Both the position numbers and the translations under genes were made by a program. The notes beneath the pieces are model-generated. The model made no database searches and was not told the DNA's origin. It worked only from the letters and a program-made list of their open reading frames with translations. A stretch of DNA of 64,000 bases from Streptomyces sp. SID12501 (GTDB taxonomy: Bacteria > Actinomycetota > Actinomycetes > Streptomycetales > Streptomycetaceae): positions 177,828-241,827 of the forward strand of contig NZ_JAAGLU010000013.1 of the NCBI RefSeq assembly GCF_010550245.1, given 5' to 3'. This document shows, piece by piece, positions 8,585-17,407 of the stretch; position 1 is the stretch's first letter, and each line of letters starts with the position of its first letter.

Positions 8585-10210
8585 GTGGATGAGCTCGTCA
8601 TTCGGGACGCGGACGTCGTGGACGGCTCCGGCGGGCCGTCGTACCGCGCCGATGTGGTGGTCGACGGCGGGCGGATCGTGTCGATCGTCCAGGAGGCGGC
8701 GGCAGCGGGCTGCCAACGCCCAAAGGCGCGCAGGGAGTTGGACGCGGAGGGCCTGACCCTCTCCCCCGGTTTCATCGACATGCACGCTCACAGCGACCTG
8801 GCCCTGCTCCGCGACCCCGACCACAGTGCGAAGGCCGCGCAGGGGGTGACCCTCGAAGTCCTGGGCCAGGACGGGCTGTCGTACGCCCCGGTCGACGACC
8901 GCACCCTCGCCGAGGTCCGCCGCGCGATCACCGGCTGGAACGGCCACGGCGACGACGTCGAGTTCGACTGGCGTTCCGTGGGCGAGTACCTGGACCGTCT
9001 CGACCACGGTTTCGACGGCGAGGGCATCGCCGTCAACGCGGCCTGTCTGATCCCGCAGGGCACGGTACGGATGCTCGCCGTCGGCTGGGACGACCGGGAC
9101 GCGACACCCCAGGAGCTGGACCGGATGCGGCAGTTGGTCGCGGAGGGGATGGAACAGGGCGCGGTGGGCATGTCGTCGGGGCTCACGTACACGCCCGGCA
9201 TGTACGCCAAGGATGCCGAACTCACGGAACTCTGCCGGGTGGTGGCGTCGTACGGCGGCTACTACTGCCCCCACCACCGCTCCTACGGGGCGGGCGCGTT
9301 GGAGGCGTACGCGGAGATGGTGAGCCTGGCGCGCGAGGCGGGCTGCCCGCTCCATCTCGCCCACGCCACCATGAACTTCGGTGTGAACGAGGGCCGGGCA
9401 CCGGAACTGCTGTCACTGCTCGACGAGGCGCTGGCGGCGGGAGCGGACCTGACCCTGGACACGTATCCCTACACGCCCGGCTCCACAACGCTCGTCGCGA
9501 TGCTGCCCAGTTGGGCGAGCGAGGGCGGCCCGGAAGAGATCCTGCGACGCCTGACGGACACCGACACCGCCGACCGCATCCGCCACCACCTGGAGGTCGT
9601 CGGCGCGGACGGCTGCCACGGCGTGCCCATCGAGTGGGACACGATCGAGATCTCGGGCGTGACGGACCCGGCACTGAACAAGTTCGTGGGCCGCACGGTC
9701 CAGGAGTCGGCGCAGGCGAGCGGCGAGACTCCCTGGTCAACGGCCCGCAGCCTTCTCCTGAGCGACCGCCTGGGCACGACGATCCTCCAGCACGTCGGCC
9801 ACGAGGAGAACGTCCGGGCGATCATGCGCCACCGCGTCCACACGGGCGGCTCGGACGGCATCCTCCAGGGCACGAAACCGCACCCGCGCGTGTACGGCAC
9901 GTTCCCGCAGTATCTGGGCAGGTACGTACGGGAGTTGGAGGTTCTCTCCCTGGAGGAGTGCGTGGCCCACCTGACCTCACGCCCGGCAGCGCGGCTGCGG
10001 CTTCCGGACCGGGGCCTGGTCCGCGAGGGCTACCGGGCCGACCTCGTCCTCTTCGACGCGGCGACGGTCGCGGCGGGCTCCACCTTCGAGGCGCCGCGCA
10101 CGCTCCCGACGGGCATCCCGTACGTGCTGATCGACGGCCGGTTCGTGATGGAGGACGGCCGCAGAACGGACGTACTGGCGGGGCGGGCGGTCCGCCGTAC
10201 CGACATCTGA
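8585..10210 (+). CDS. N-acyl-D-amino-acid deacylase
   Basis: A 541-residue amidohydrolase of the D-aminoacylase family, which frees D-amino acids from N-acyl conjugates. The composite barrel starts with LVIRDADVVDGSGGPSYRADV and carries the metal-binding HxH in GFIDMHAHSDLALL (about residue 64). Further features are PHHRSYG near 225, LHLAHATMNFG near 260 with a metal His, and the late D-region HVGHEENVRAI/HTGGSDGIL (about 400-425). The C-terminal beta segment closes with GYRADLVLFDAATV and an IDGRFVMEDGRR tail. GTG at 8585 follows GAGGAG. It is probably co-transcribed with the upstream dehydratase, feeding it D-amino acids. Confidence 0.92.
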   Translation: MDELVIRDADVVDGSGGPSYRADVVVDGGRIVSIVQEAAAAGCQRPKARRELDAEGLTLSPGFIDMHAHSDLALLRDPDHSAKAAQGVTLEVLGQDGLSYAPVDDRTLAEVRRAITGWNGHGDDVEFDWRSVGEYLDRLDHGFDGEGIAVNAACLIPQGTVRMLAVGWDDRDATPQELDRMRQLVAEGMEQGAVGMSSGLTYTPGMYAKDAELTELCRVVASYGGYYCPHHRSYGAGALEAYAEMVSLAREAGCPLHLAHATMNFGVNEGRAPELLSLLDEALAAGADLTLDTYPYTPGSTTLVAMLPSWASEGGPEEILRRLTDTDTADRIRHHLEVVGADGCHGVPIEWDTIEISGVTDPALNKFVGRTVQESAQASGETPWSTARSLLLSDRLGTTILQHVGHEENVRAIMRHRVHTGGSDGILQGTKPHPRVYGTFPQYLGRYVRELEVLSLEECVAHLTSRPAARLRLPDRGLVREGYRADLVLFDAATVAAGSTFEAPRTLPTGIPYVLIDGRFVMEDGRRTDVLAGRAVRRTDI

Positions 10211-10252
10211 CCGCCCACCCCAGCCACGCACTACCTGCCACCTGCCACCCGT

Positions 10253-11170
<918 letters not shown>

Positions 11171-11488
11171 GTGGGGGTCCCCTCGTACGAAGGAGCGACC
11201 GGAGGTTTTCCGGCCGCTCACTTTTTGTCATGAGCATTGTGATGCGGGAGGGGTGATTGGGGCAAGGAATCGTTTCCGGCCGGGAGTTGGCGGGATTGTG
11301 CGCACGCGGCGTCGACGCTGACGGGAACCGGTGCAGGGGCGCCACCTTCTGCAACGCGACGCTCCCGCCGAGTAGCCGAGGGAATCTCAGGTCCGCCCGG
11401 TACCCAAGAGGCAGCGCGCTGGTGGTGACGGTCCGTTGTTGCGACGCAGGATTCCCCTTGGGCGTCCCGGTCCGGCGGGCGGCCGAGG
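11171..11488. other. Intergenic stretch upstream of S1 protease
   Basis: About 320 bp between the protease start and the PadR remnant. It must hold the protease promoter; a slightly AT-richer patch lies at 11220-11270 (CTTTTTGTCATGAGCATTG). I see no gene, RNA or clear palindrome. Confidence 0.4.
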
Positions 11489-11800
11489 TCACCCGGTTTT
11501 CTCGGTGCGCTCGGCCAGTGTCTGTTCCAGCCGGCGCACGTGCGCGTCCAGAGCGAGGTCCTTGTAGCCGTGAACATGATCCAGGATCTGGGCCATACGG
11601 GGCTGGTCGACGCCGGGCAGCCAGGGCTCATCGCGAATTTCCCGGGCCCGGAACCTGTCCAGCTGGGCAAGGCGTGCGTCGAGTTCGGTCTGCATGAGGC
11701 GGAACCGTTCGTCGCGGTCGAGGAAGATCACGAAGGCATAGCGGACCAAGAACTCCGGGTCGCCGAAATCGAGCGACGGCGAATACGGAACGGCCAGGTG
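11489..11800 (-). pseudogene. PadR-type regulator, C-terminal remnant
   Basis: The minus strand encodes a helical stretch typical of the PadR C-terminal dimerisation domain: DPEFLVRYAFVIFLDRDERF, LMQTELDARLAQLDRFRARE, then LDHVHGYKDLALDAHVRRLE before the stop at 11489. The N-terminal winged helix expected upstream is absent; beyond about 11800 the frame becomes Arg/Gly/Pro-rich antisense-like sequence. The gene is therefore truncated and cannot bind DNA in the PadR manner. It faces away from a carboxylesterase remnant, suggesting a lost regulator-enzyme pair. Confidence 0.6.
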
Positions 11801-11989
11801 CTCACCTGAGCCCCCGCCCTGGCGAGCGCGCCTGCCGGGGCCGGATCGGCGGCCAGTTCTGAACGCTCCCTCGACTCTGCTGCGCGATTCGGCCGGGCGG
11901 CAGCGACCGGCAGGAAAAGCCTCGACAGCCACCGCGTTGTCGCAGTTCGCGGTCCGCGCATCGGAGCCGCCTCAGAATTGGGCAGCAGA

Positions 11990-12171
11990 GTCTCCCTCCT
12001 CGTCCGCACCGACCAGGGCCTGGTACGGGCAGAGCACCGCCAAAGGGCGGCAGCTCCTCGGCATCCCCTATGCCGCGGAGCCCACCGGCGACCTGCGTCG
12101 GCAAGCCCCCACCCCGCCCGGCGAACTGGCGCGGGGTCCGGGATGCCACCCAGTACGGCGACTTCCGGGTT
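11990..12171 (+). pseudogene. Type B carboxylesterase, N-terminal remnant
   Basis: Three plus-strand frames in turn spell the start of a carboxylesterase/para-nitrobenzyl esterase: VRTDQGLVRAEH in one frame, then GRQLLGIPYAAEPTGDLRRQ with APTPPG in the next, then RGVRDATQYGDF in the third. At least two frameshifts are therefore present, and nothing of the catalytic domain (GESAG) follows. From 12172 to the XRE gene end at 12418 I see no credible gene. Together with the PadR remnant it looks like the debris of a divergent regulator/esterase pair. Confidence 0.6.
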
Positions 12172-12417
12172 AACGCGGCGAAGGCCGCGTCCACCTTCCT
12201 TCGTGTCTCGGTCAGCGGCTAGTCCTGACACCACAGTCAGCCCACGTATCGCTCTCCCGGCCAACGACGACCAGCCCGGCACCACGTCCGGCACCCTTCA
12301 CGTCGTACGACAACCACAGCCCCGGTGCCACGGAGGCTTCGTGTTTCCTGGAGGACCGTGACACTGGCCCATGGGGCAAAGCCCTGATTGACCCGCGAGC
12401 CCGGCCACTGCGGGTGG

Positions 12418-13536
12418 TCACGGCGTCTCGGGGCGTACGCCATGGATCGGCGGCTGTCGCTGTTGCGGAAAGGTCCATCCTGTCCAGCCAGACCCTGGCG
12501 GTTGCGCGATCAGATCGAGTGAGGGCTTGCTGTTGTCCGGCAACGCCGCGCGTCTGGGCACGGTTTGGCGGGCGTGCCGACCTCGTGTGGCGGCATGGCT
12601 TCCTGTGATGTTGAAGTCCAGGAGGAGAAGATCAAGTGCGTGCACCTGTTCGCCGGCGCCGGCCTTCTCCAGGTGCTGTTGGGCTTCGCGTACGAGTCGC
12701 TCGATTTCGATCTTGGCGCGCATCTCCAGACTGGTGCGCTGGGCCGACGCCTGCTGGACGGCCTGTTCGGCCTCGACTCGGAGTTGGTCAATGTCTTTGA
12801 GTGTCTTGTTCAATGACGCGTAGGTCGTTGCCCGGTGGTCTTTGGCGCGTTTTTCAGCGTTCTGCAGCATTTCACGAGCTCTGTCTTGCGCTCTTGTGAT
12901 GATCGCGTCGGCGCGTCTGTTTGCCTCGGTGACTATGTCCTCATGACGGCTCTGGCCTTGCAGTTCAAGCCGGGCGGCAGTGGCCGCCCCGTCCGCGATG
13001 ATCGCGGCGGCTCGCTTCTCCGCTTCGGGAGCCCGTTCGTGCAGGAGCTCATACTCCTCCTGGGCCGTCTTCAGCAGGTTCGATGCGCGGCGTTCCAGGC
13101 GGGCTGCCGCCTGCATCCGGCGGCTCGCGCTCTCTTGCGCGGCGTACGCCTGCGCGATGACCACGCCGGGTTGCTCGGTGAGCTCGCGCAGTCTTTTGTT
13201 CTCCAGCTCCAGGCGAGAAATTTGGGCTTGCGGAGAATCGCCGTCCCGCACTGTCGCCCTGTGGAAGTCCTGTTCTGCCGATCGCAGTCGCCGCAGTCGC
13301 TCACTCCATTGATCTGCGTCGCCCCCAAGGGTGGTGACGACGTCTCGGAGGAGGTCCTCGGCCGGCACCTTCTTGGCGTTGAACAACTCCGATAAACGAG
13401 GCTGGCTGTATCCGGACTTGCCGGCGAGGTGGGTGAGAGTGGGGTTGCCTGCCTGCTCACGGAGCTTGCGGAGGCCGATGCTGAAGGCCGCCAGGGGGCG
13501 CCCATCATCCTCCAAGACGTTCATCTTGCGCCCCAC
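12418..13536 (-). CDS. XRE-like helix-turn-helix protein with long coiled coil
   Basis: A 372-residue protein. Residues 15-80 form a Cro/C1-like helix-turn-helix (LRKLREQAGNPTLTHLAGKS, YSQPRLSELFNAKKVP). Residues 100-300 are a nearly continuous coiled coil rich in Ala, Arg, Glu and Gln, resembling DivIVA/cellulose-binding-like filament proteins of Streptomyces (AEKRAAAIIADGAATAARLE, ANRRADAIITRAQDRARE). The last 65 residues are Pro/Arg-rich and unlike the rest, so the true end may have been lost by a frameshift near 12615. GTG at 13536 is preceded by GAGGGGG; ATG 13524 is possible. It may tether DNA to a polar or cytoskeletal scaffold; this is inference. Confidence 0.7.
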   Translation of the reverse strand: MGRKMNVLEDDGRPLAAFSIGLRKLREQAGNPTLTHLAGKSGYSQPRLSELFNAKKVPAEDLLRDVVTTLGGDADQWSERLRRLRSAEQDFHRATVRDGDSPQAQISRLELENKRLRELTEQPGVVIAQAYAAQESASRRMQAAARLERRASNLLKTAQEEYELLHERAPEAEKRAAAIIADGAATAARLELQGQSRHEDIVTEANRRADAIITRAQDRAREMLQNAEKRAKDHRATTYASLNKTLKDIDQLRVEAEQAVQQASAQRTSLEMRAKIEIERLVREAQQHLEKAGAGEQVHALDLLLLDFNITGSHAATRGRHARQTVPRRAALPDNSKPSLDLIAQPPGSGWTGWTFPQQRQPPIHGVRPETP

Positions 13537-14112
13537 TGGGCCCCCTCGTTACACAACCTGCTGACAGGGCGTCATTCTTTCGGCAGAGCATCCGAATAAT
13601 CCAATTGATCTTGAAGTGCCCGAGGCGATAGTTCAACTCTGGAATACCTTCGCGCCGTTCTCCGGGAGCTTGAACGATGAATTCCGGATGATCCAGATGA
13701 TCGATGATCGATCGCGTTCCAAGCGCCCGCTTAATCCCAAGTTCGCCGTTGCCCCGAAGGTGAATATCGCGTTTGGTTTGAACAAGCGCTGAGGTCTTGA
13801 CTTGAAGAGAACCTCTGCAACCGCGAAGGCGCGGTCTCCTCGTCCCCTACCGGGGGTCCTCACCTCTGGAACCCCCGACACGGACGCCTGGGGAAGGCCG
13901 CACTCGAACGCCGATGGCCCCGGACCCGATCAGGTCCGGGGCCAGGCCCTGCGCCGACTGTGCGGCGCGGCGAGAAACGACCGACAGCCTCAGTAGGGAT
14001 GCCGTGCCAGGAAGCCCTCCTGAAGCGCCTTGCTTCTCTTCAAGGACAACTCATGATGCACTGCGCGGCTTCCCCGCTGGTGAAAATTGCATATCGACCA
14101 TGCATCCGTGTG
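13537..14112. other. AT-richer intergenic region with GATGATC repeats
   Basis: A 576-bp stretch with no convincing gene. From 13560 to 13800 it is clearly less GC-rich than its surroundings. Three GATGATC copies lie at 13687, 13696 and 13703, next to GATCGATCG. The rest is GC-rich with no codon pattern. Confidence 0.5.
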
Positions 14113-14598
14113 ATGTTGGGCAGTACCGCACCCCAGGAGAACTTCGACAGCACCTGGACGTGGACTGCTGCGATCGGCCTGGTCACACTCCTGGTCACCA
14201 CCTACTTCTCCGTCGATCAGCTGCGCAAGCGCAGGAAGGCCGCAGAGGCGAAACGGCTCAAGCCCGACTATGACCTGCTGGACGAAGTCGTCGTCGTACT
14301 CGGCAAGTTGGAGGCGCTGTCGGCCCAGAAGGCTGACCTGGCCATGCTGAACGAGCTGCGCAGCCGGATCAAACAGGCGGAACGCCGCTCCCCCGACCTG
14401 CTGTTCGGTGAGATCGTCGCCCGCATCGACATCTACCAGAAGGCCATGCTGCCCGACTGCTTCGGCAAGAAACTGGCCGGCAAGCGGGTCACCCTGGACG
14501 ACCTCCTGGAGCTGTCCAGGAAGCAGGGCGCCGCGCTGACGGAGATCAGGGTCACGTGCGACGCGGTGCAGCTTGAAATCGACGGCCGTACCACCTGA
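14113..14598 (+). CDS. Small membrane-anchored hypothetical protein
   Basis: About 161 residues from the ATG at 14113; the upstream frame continues to 13960 but reads unlike protein, and no strong ribosome site precedes any start. Residues 12-35 form one membrane helix (TWTAAIGLVTLLVTTYFSVD), followed by a positively charged QLRKRRKAAEAKRLK, so the C-terminus is cytoplasmic. The remainder is soluble and helical with KLEALSAQKADLAMLNELRS and a LLFGEIVARIDIYQKAML segment. I do not recognise the family. It stands alone in a decayed region next to XRE genes, so it may itself be accessory. Confidence 0.6.
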   Translation: MLGSTAPQENFDSTWTWTAAIGLVTLLVTTYFSVDQLRKRRKAAEAKRLKPDYDLLDEVVVVLGKLEALSAQKADLAMLNELRSRIKQAERRSPDLLFGEIVARIDIYQKAMLPDCFGKKLAGKRVTLDDLLELSRKQGAALTEIRVTCDAVQLEIDGRTT

Positions 14599-14651
14599 CG
14601 CGGAAGGACTGTGAGCGGCCGTCCGTCAGGATGGCCGCTCACAGGTCACTC

Positions 14652-15077
14652 TCAAGTGTCCTGAAGGAAGCAGGTTTTCGCTCTCTCATCGCTCATGCTC
14701 CGGTCAGGGCTTCCTGGACCTCGGCTGCGGGGAACGGAGTGCGCTTGCTTTGTGTGATCAGGCGGTGGTGGAAGTCCGATGTCTTTCGGAACGCCGGAGG
14801 GTCGGCGGCCTGCGACCCATTCGCGCAGGAAGGTCCCGTGCTCGACGCCGCCACGCACGCCGTCCGGGAGGTGATGGCGAAGCAGGTGGCCTGGTGCGTA
14901 GCACCGGTCGTACACGAGGTGATCGGCAAGGAAGGCGCCCTCTGCCGCCGAGAGTTCGAAGTCACGGCTCAAGGCCAGACCGAAGTCAGCGAAGTACACC
15001 TGCTCGACACGCGTGCCCCCGAGGACGCGACGAACGCATACGGTTCGCCGGCCCGGAGTCGCATGACCGCTTCCCAC
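14652..15077 (-). pseudogene. Kinase-like protein, C-terminal remnant
   Basis: The frame contains RVEQVYFADFGLALSRDFEL followed by AEGAFLADHLVYDRCYAPGH and HGTFLREWVAGRRP. The ADFGLALS segment is the Mg-binding DFG motif of protein-kinase-like phosphotransferases, and the helices after it are those of actinomycete kinase-like proteins found beside XRE regulators. The ATP-binding lobe and catalytic HxD loop are missing: upstream in this frame the sequence is unlike protein while the overlapping upstream gene occupies another frame. No ribosome site precedes the ATG at 15077. It is almost certainly a fragment. Confidence 0.5.
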
Positions 15078-15667
15078 TGGTCATGGTCGAGGCACCGAAA
15101 TGCCCGCTCGGGGTCGAACGCGGCGAGCAGCACGCGCACGGCGAGCCGCATCCACACCAGGGCCCGTTCCGGGGTATCGACCGCGTTCACTCGGACTCTT
15201 GACTCGCCGTCGCCGCCAACCTCCGTCGAACACACGGTGAACTCGCACCACCAACCCTGCCGAACGACAGATGCGGGGCGGCACATCAGGCTGCGACGCA
15301 TTTCTCCCCTGGTCGACATCGCGGCGTACGAAGACAACGGGGGCCACGACAGGCACGTACCGCACGTCGCCGTCGCAGATCGTGTACGCGTACGTCTCCT
15401 GCCGACGGAGCGCAGCAAGGCTCGCGCATGTTCCCATCCGTCGGACATCCACGCCCGCACCGGAGCGGCGGCCGGTAGGTCGAGCTGATCCGCGATGCGG
15501 TCGGCCCGCTGTACCAGCCAAACCATGGCGAGCCAGGCGGAGTTGGGGCGGTAGCCGCCGAGCGTGTGCAGCGAAGGGCCTGTGACGGTGTACGCCACGC
15601 AGCCGGCATCGAAGGTGGTGGACTGAGCGACCGGTTGGCAGGACAGCGCGAACCGCGCGCTCAACAC
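14969..15667 (-). pseudogene. Hypothetical protein with two compensating frameshifts
   Basis: The frame opens with GTG at 15667, preceded by GGGGGAGC and overlapping the ATP-binding gene stop, and reads natural protein to about 15405 (PNSAWLAMVWLVQRADRIAD). It then becomes Arg/Thr-rich while the next frame over reads TYAYTICDGDVRYVPVVAPV and VFVRRDVD; near 15317 sense returns to the first frame (RGEMRRSLMCRPASVVRQGW, TPERALVWMRLAVRVLLAAF). One base gained and one lost would explain this, altering about 30 residues. The family is unknown to me. The 3' end overlaps the kinase-like remnant. It may be translated but probably misfolds. Confidence 0.5.
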
Positions 15668-15981
15668 GCTGCTCCCCCACGGTTGATGACCAGGTGAGCC
15701 CAGACCGTCTTGCCGGTCTCCCTCGGCCGTACGCCCCACTTGTCGGACAGCCCCTCGACGATCAGTACGCCGTCACGGCGGCGCATACCCACCTCGAAGA
15801 ACTCGCCGATCCCCTTGGCGTGCACGACCGCGTTGGCCGCCAACTCGCACACGATCGACTCGGCGTCGTCGGCCAGTTCACCGAGAAGCCAGAGGGTCAA
15901 TATCCCCCGGACGTGGTCGCGGGCGACCGGCACCGAGTCCTTGCGTAAACGGAACCTTCTGTTGTGCGTACGCCCGGACAT
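15661..15981 (-). CDS. ATP-binding (HATPase_c) protein with internal deletion
   Basis: A 106-residue relative of the RsbW/SpoIIAB-like anti-sigma ATPases encoded beside XRE-DUF5753/DUF397 genes; most are about 130-150 residues. The N-box is intact (ESIVCELAANAVVHAK, about 45-60) and the C-terminus is typical (GLSDKWGVRPRETGKTVWAH). The segment between, with the Asp and the GxGLxxV G-box that close the ATP lid, is missing: GVLIVE joins directly to GLSDKWG. A deletion between two similar VE(V/G)xSD sequences would give this. It has a good GGAGGA site before ATG 15981. Probably expressed but unlikely to bind ATP. Confidence 0.75.
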   Translation of the reverse strand: MSGRTHNRRFRLRKDSVPVARDHVRGILTLWLLGELADDAESIVCELAANAVVHAKGIGEFFEVGMRRRDGVLIVEGLSDKWGVRPRETGKTVWAHLVINRGGAAC

Positions 15982-16025
15982 GCGTCCTCCTGCGGGTTGC
16001 GGACCCGCAGAACCAGTCACCTCCC

Positions 16026-16217
16026 GTGTTCACTCAAGAACAGAAGGTCACGCAGCGAACGAAGAGCACACTGCTCATCGAGGGCGAGGCAGAACTGACG
16101 TACTACGAGCACGCTTTCGACATGCTGCGGTCCGCGGCGCTGAGCCCTGACGACAGTCTCGCGTTCCGCCAGCAGACGATTGACAGCATCGCCCAGGAAG
16201 AAGAGCTAAATGAGTAA
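16026..16217 (+). pseudogene. XRE/DUF5753 regulator, C-terminal remnant
   Basis: Only the last 55-60 residues of the usual roughly 280-residue regulator remain: STLLIEGEAELTYYEHAFDM then LRSAALSPDDSLAFRQQTID, the conserved C-terminal strand-helix of DUF5753. The DNA-binding helix-turn-helix and most of DUF5753 are gone. The GTG at 16026 lacks a ribosome site. The 3' end overlaps the DUF397 gene by 8 bp, the normal arrangement of this pair, so the truncation came from the 5' side, probably the same event that shortened the divergent ATP-binding gene. Confidence 0.7.
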
Positions 16218-16422
16218 GAACCGGGACATCGTCACAGCCTTCAGGAAGTCGTCAGCCTCGGGGATGAGCGGCAACAACGACTGCGTAGAAGTAGCCCAAA
16301 CCGCCGATGGAGGCCGCGCGATACGCGACAGCAAGACCCCTCACGGTCCCGTCCTCTTCTTCGCCCCCGCGGAGTGGAATGCCTTCAGCACAGGCGTCAA
16401 TGATGAAGAGCTCGGCGGCTGA
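16210..16422 (+). CDS. DUF397 domain protein
   Basis: A 70-residue DUF397 protein: FRKSSASGMSGNNDCVEVAQ, then AIRDSKTPHGPVLFFAPAEW and a short tail. DUF397 proteins are small partners of XRE-DUF5753 regulators in Streptomyces (the BldB/WhiJ-associated families), and the pair acts in developmental or toxin-antitoxin-like control. The ATG at 16210 sits inside the end of the regulator remnant. With the regulator gone, it is an orphan here unless a paralogue elsewhere serves as partner. Confidence 0.88.
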   Translation: MSKNRDIVTAFRKSSASGMSGNNDCVEVAQTADGGRAIRDSKTPHGPVLFFAPAEWNAFSTGVNDEELGG

Positions 16423-16525
16423 GCACGATAGCGCGAGACGCCCGCCGTCCACTGCCTGGGCCGGTGCTGGTGGCAGTGCTTCGAACCGCCGACATCCCAC
16501 ACGACAGCACAGGAGTACCGACGAT

Positions 16526-16879
16526 ATGGCGAACCGCTGGGTCGGAGTGACGATCGACTGCGTCGACGTGCAACGGACGGCCGCCTTTTGGAGCGCACTG
16601 TTGGAGCGCCCGCCGGGGCCGACCCAGCCCGGCTGGGTCTACCTCGGCCATCCCGACGACCCGCAGCCCCGTCTCGTCTTCCAGCCCGTGACCGAGGCGA
16701 AGCACGGCAAGGTCCGTCTGCACCTCGACGTCGCAGTCGACGACATCGAAGCGGGCATCGCCCAGGTCATCGCCCTCGGCGGCCGGTTCACCGGCGAACG
16801 GCACGACTACGACGAGGGCGTGGTCGTCGTGACGGCCGATCCCGAAGATCACGAGTTCTGCCTGGTCCACTACTACTGA
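16526..16879 (+). CDS. VOC (glyoxalase-like) family protein
   Basis: A 117-residue single-domain vicinal-oxygen-chelate protein. It shows the paired beta-alpha-beta modules: VGVTIDCVDVQRTAAFWSAL at the N-terminus and RLHLDVAVDDIEAGIAQVIA (residues about 68-88), ending with TADPEDHEFCLVHYY. His in LHLDV and Glu in DHEFCL are at the usual metal-ligand positions. The ATG at 16526 follows AGGAGTACC. Substrate unknown; such proteins include dioxygenases, lyases and antibiotic-binding resistance proteins. A broken relative lies 33 bp downstream in the same direction. Confidence 0.88.
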   Translation: MANRWVGVTIDCVDVQRTAAFWSALLERPPGPTQPGWVYLGHPDDPQPRLVFQPVTEAKHGKVRLHLDVAVDDIEAGIAQVIALGGRFTGERHDYDEGVVVVTADPEDHEFCLVHYY

Positions 16880-16912
16880 CCCGCCCCAGTCCGCCCATCG
16901 CCCGGAGGCGCT

Positions 16913-17290
16913 ATGCCCCTGCGGATGAAGTTGCGTGCGACAACACTCGACTGCCCCGACCCACTGGCTCTGTCGGCGTTCTATCAGCAGGCCACCGGCC
17001 TCGAACCCGACCTGAAATCCGACGCCGACTTCGCTGGCCTCACCTGCGAGGACGGGCTTTCCATCGGCTTCCAACGCGCCGACGACCACCAGGCTCCGCG
17101 CTGACCCGACCAGACAGCTCCCCAGCAAATGCACCTGGACTTCGCGGTCGACGACCTGGACAGGGCCGAGGCGCGCCTGCTGGAATTGGGCGCGGGCAAA
17201 CCTGGTCACCAACCGAATGAGGGCAGGTGGTGGGTCCTCACCGATCCGATCGGCCATCCCTTCTGCGTGGTCGGAGACAATCCCTTTTGA
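16913..17290 (+). pseudogene. VOC family protein with one in-frame nonsense codon
   Basis: The frame encodes a second VOC protein, RATTLDCPDPLALSAFYQQA to GFQRADDHQAPR, then stops at TGA 17102-17104 and goes on in the same frame without any shift: PDQTAPQQMHLDFAVDDLDR, EGRWWVLTDPIGHPFCVVGD, stop at 17290. Relatives have Trp here (RWPDQ), so TGG to TGA is the simplest explanation. Without that stop the protein would be 125 residues, the normal length. The two halves carry the two metal-ligand modules, so truncation at residue 63 should inactivate it. Read-through or correction of one base would rescue it. Confidence 0.8.
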
Positions 17291-17407
17291 TCAGGGCGGC
17301 GCGGGCGTGCGACCTGTCCGGCAACCCACCCGGCACCCCGCTCTTCCCTGCCCCAAGTGGTGGAAAACACGACGCGGCACGCGTTACCCAGCCGTAAACT
17401 CACCGCC

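Noticed and set aside
13633..13881. An 82-codon minus-strand frame
   Set aside because: No ribosome site, no family resemblance and AT-rich composition unlike the window's genes.
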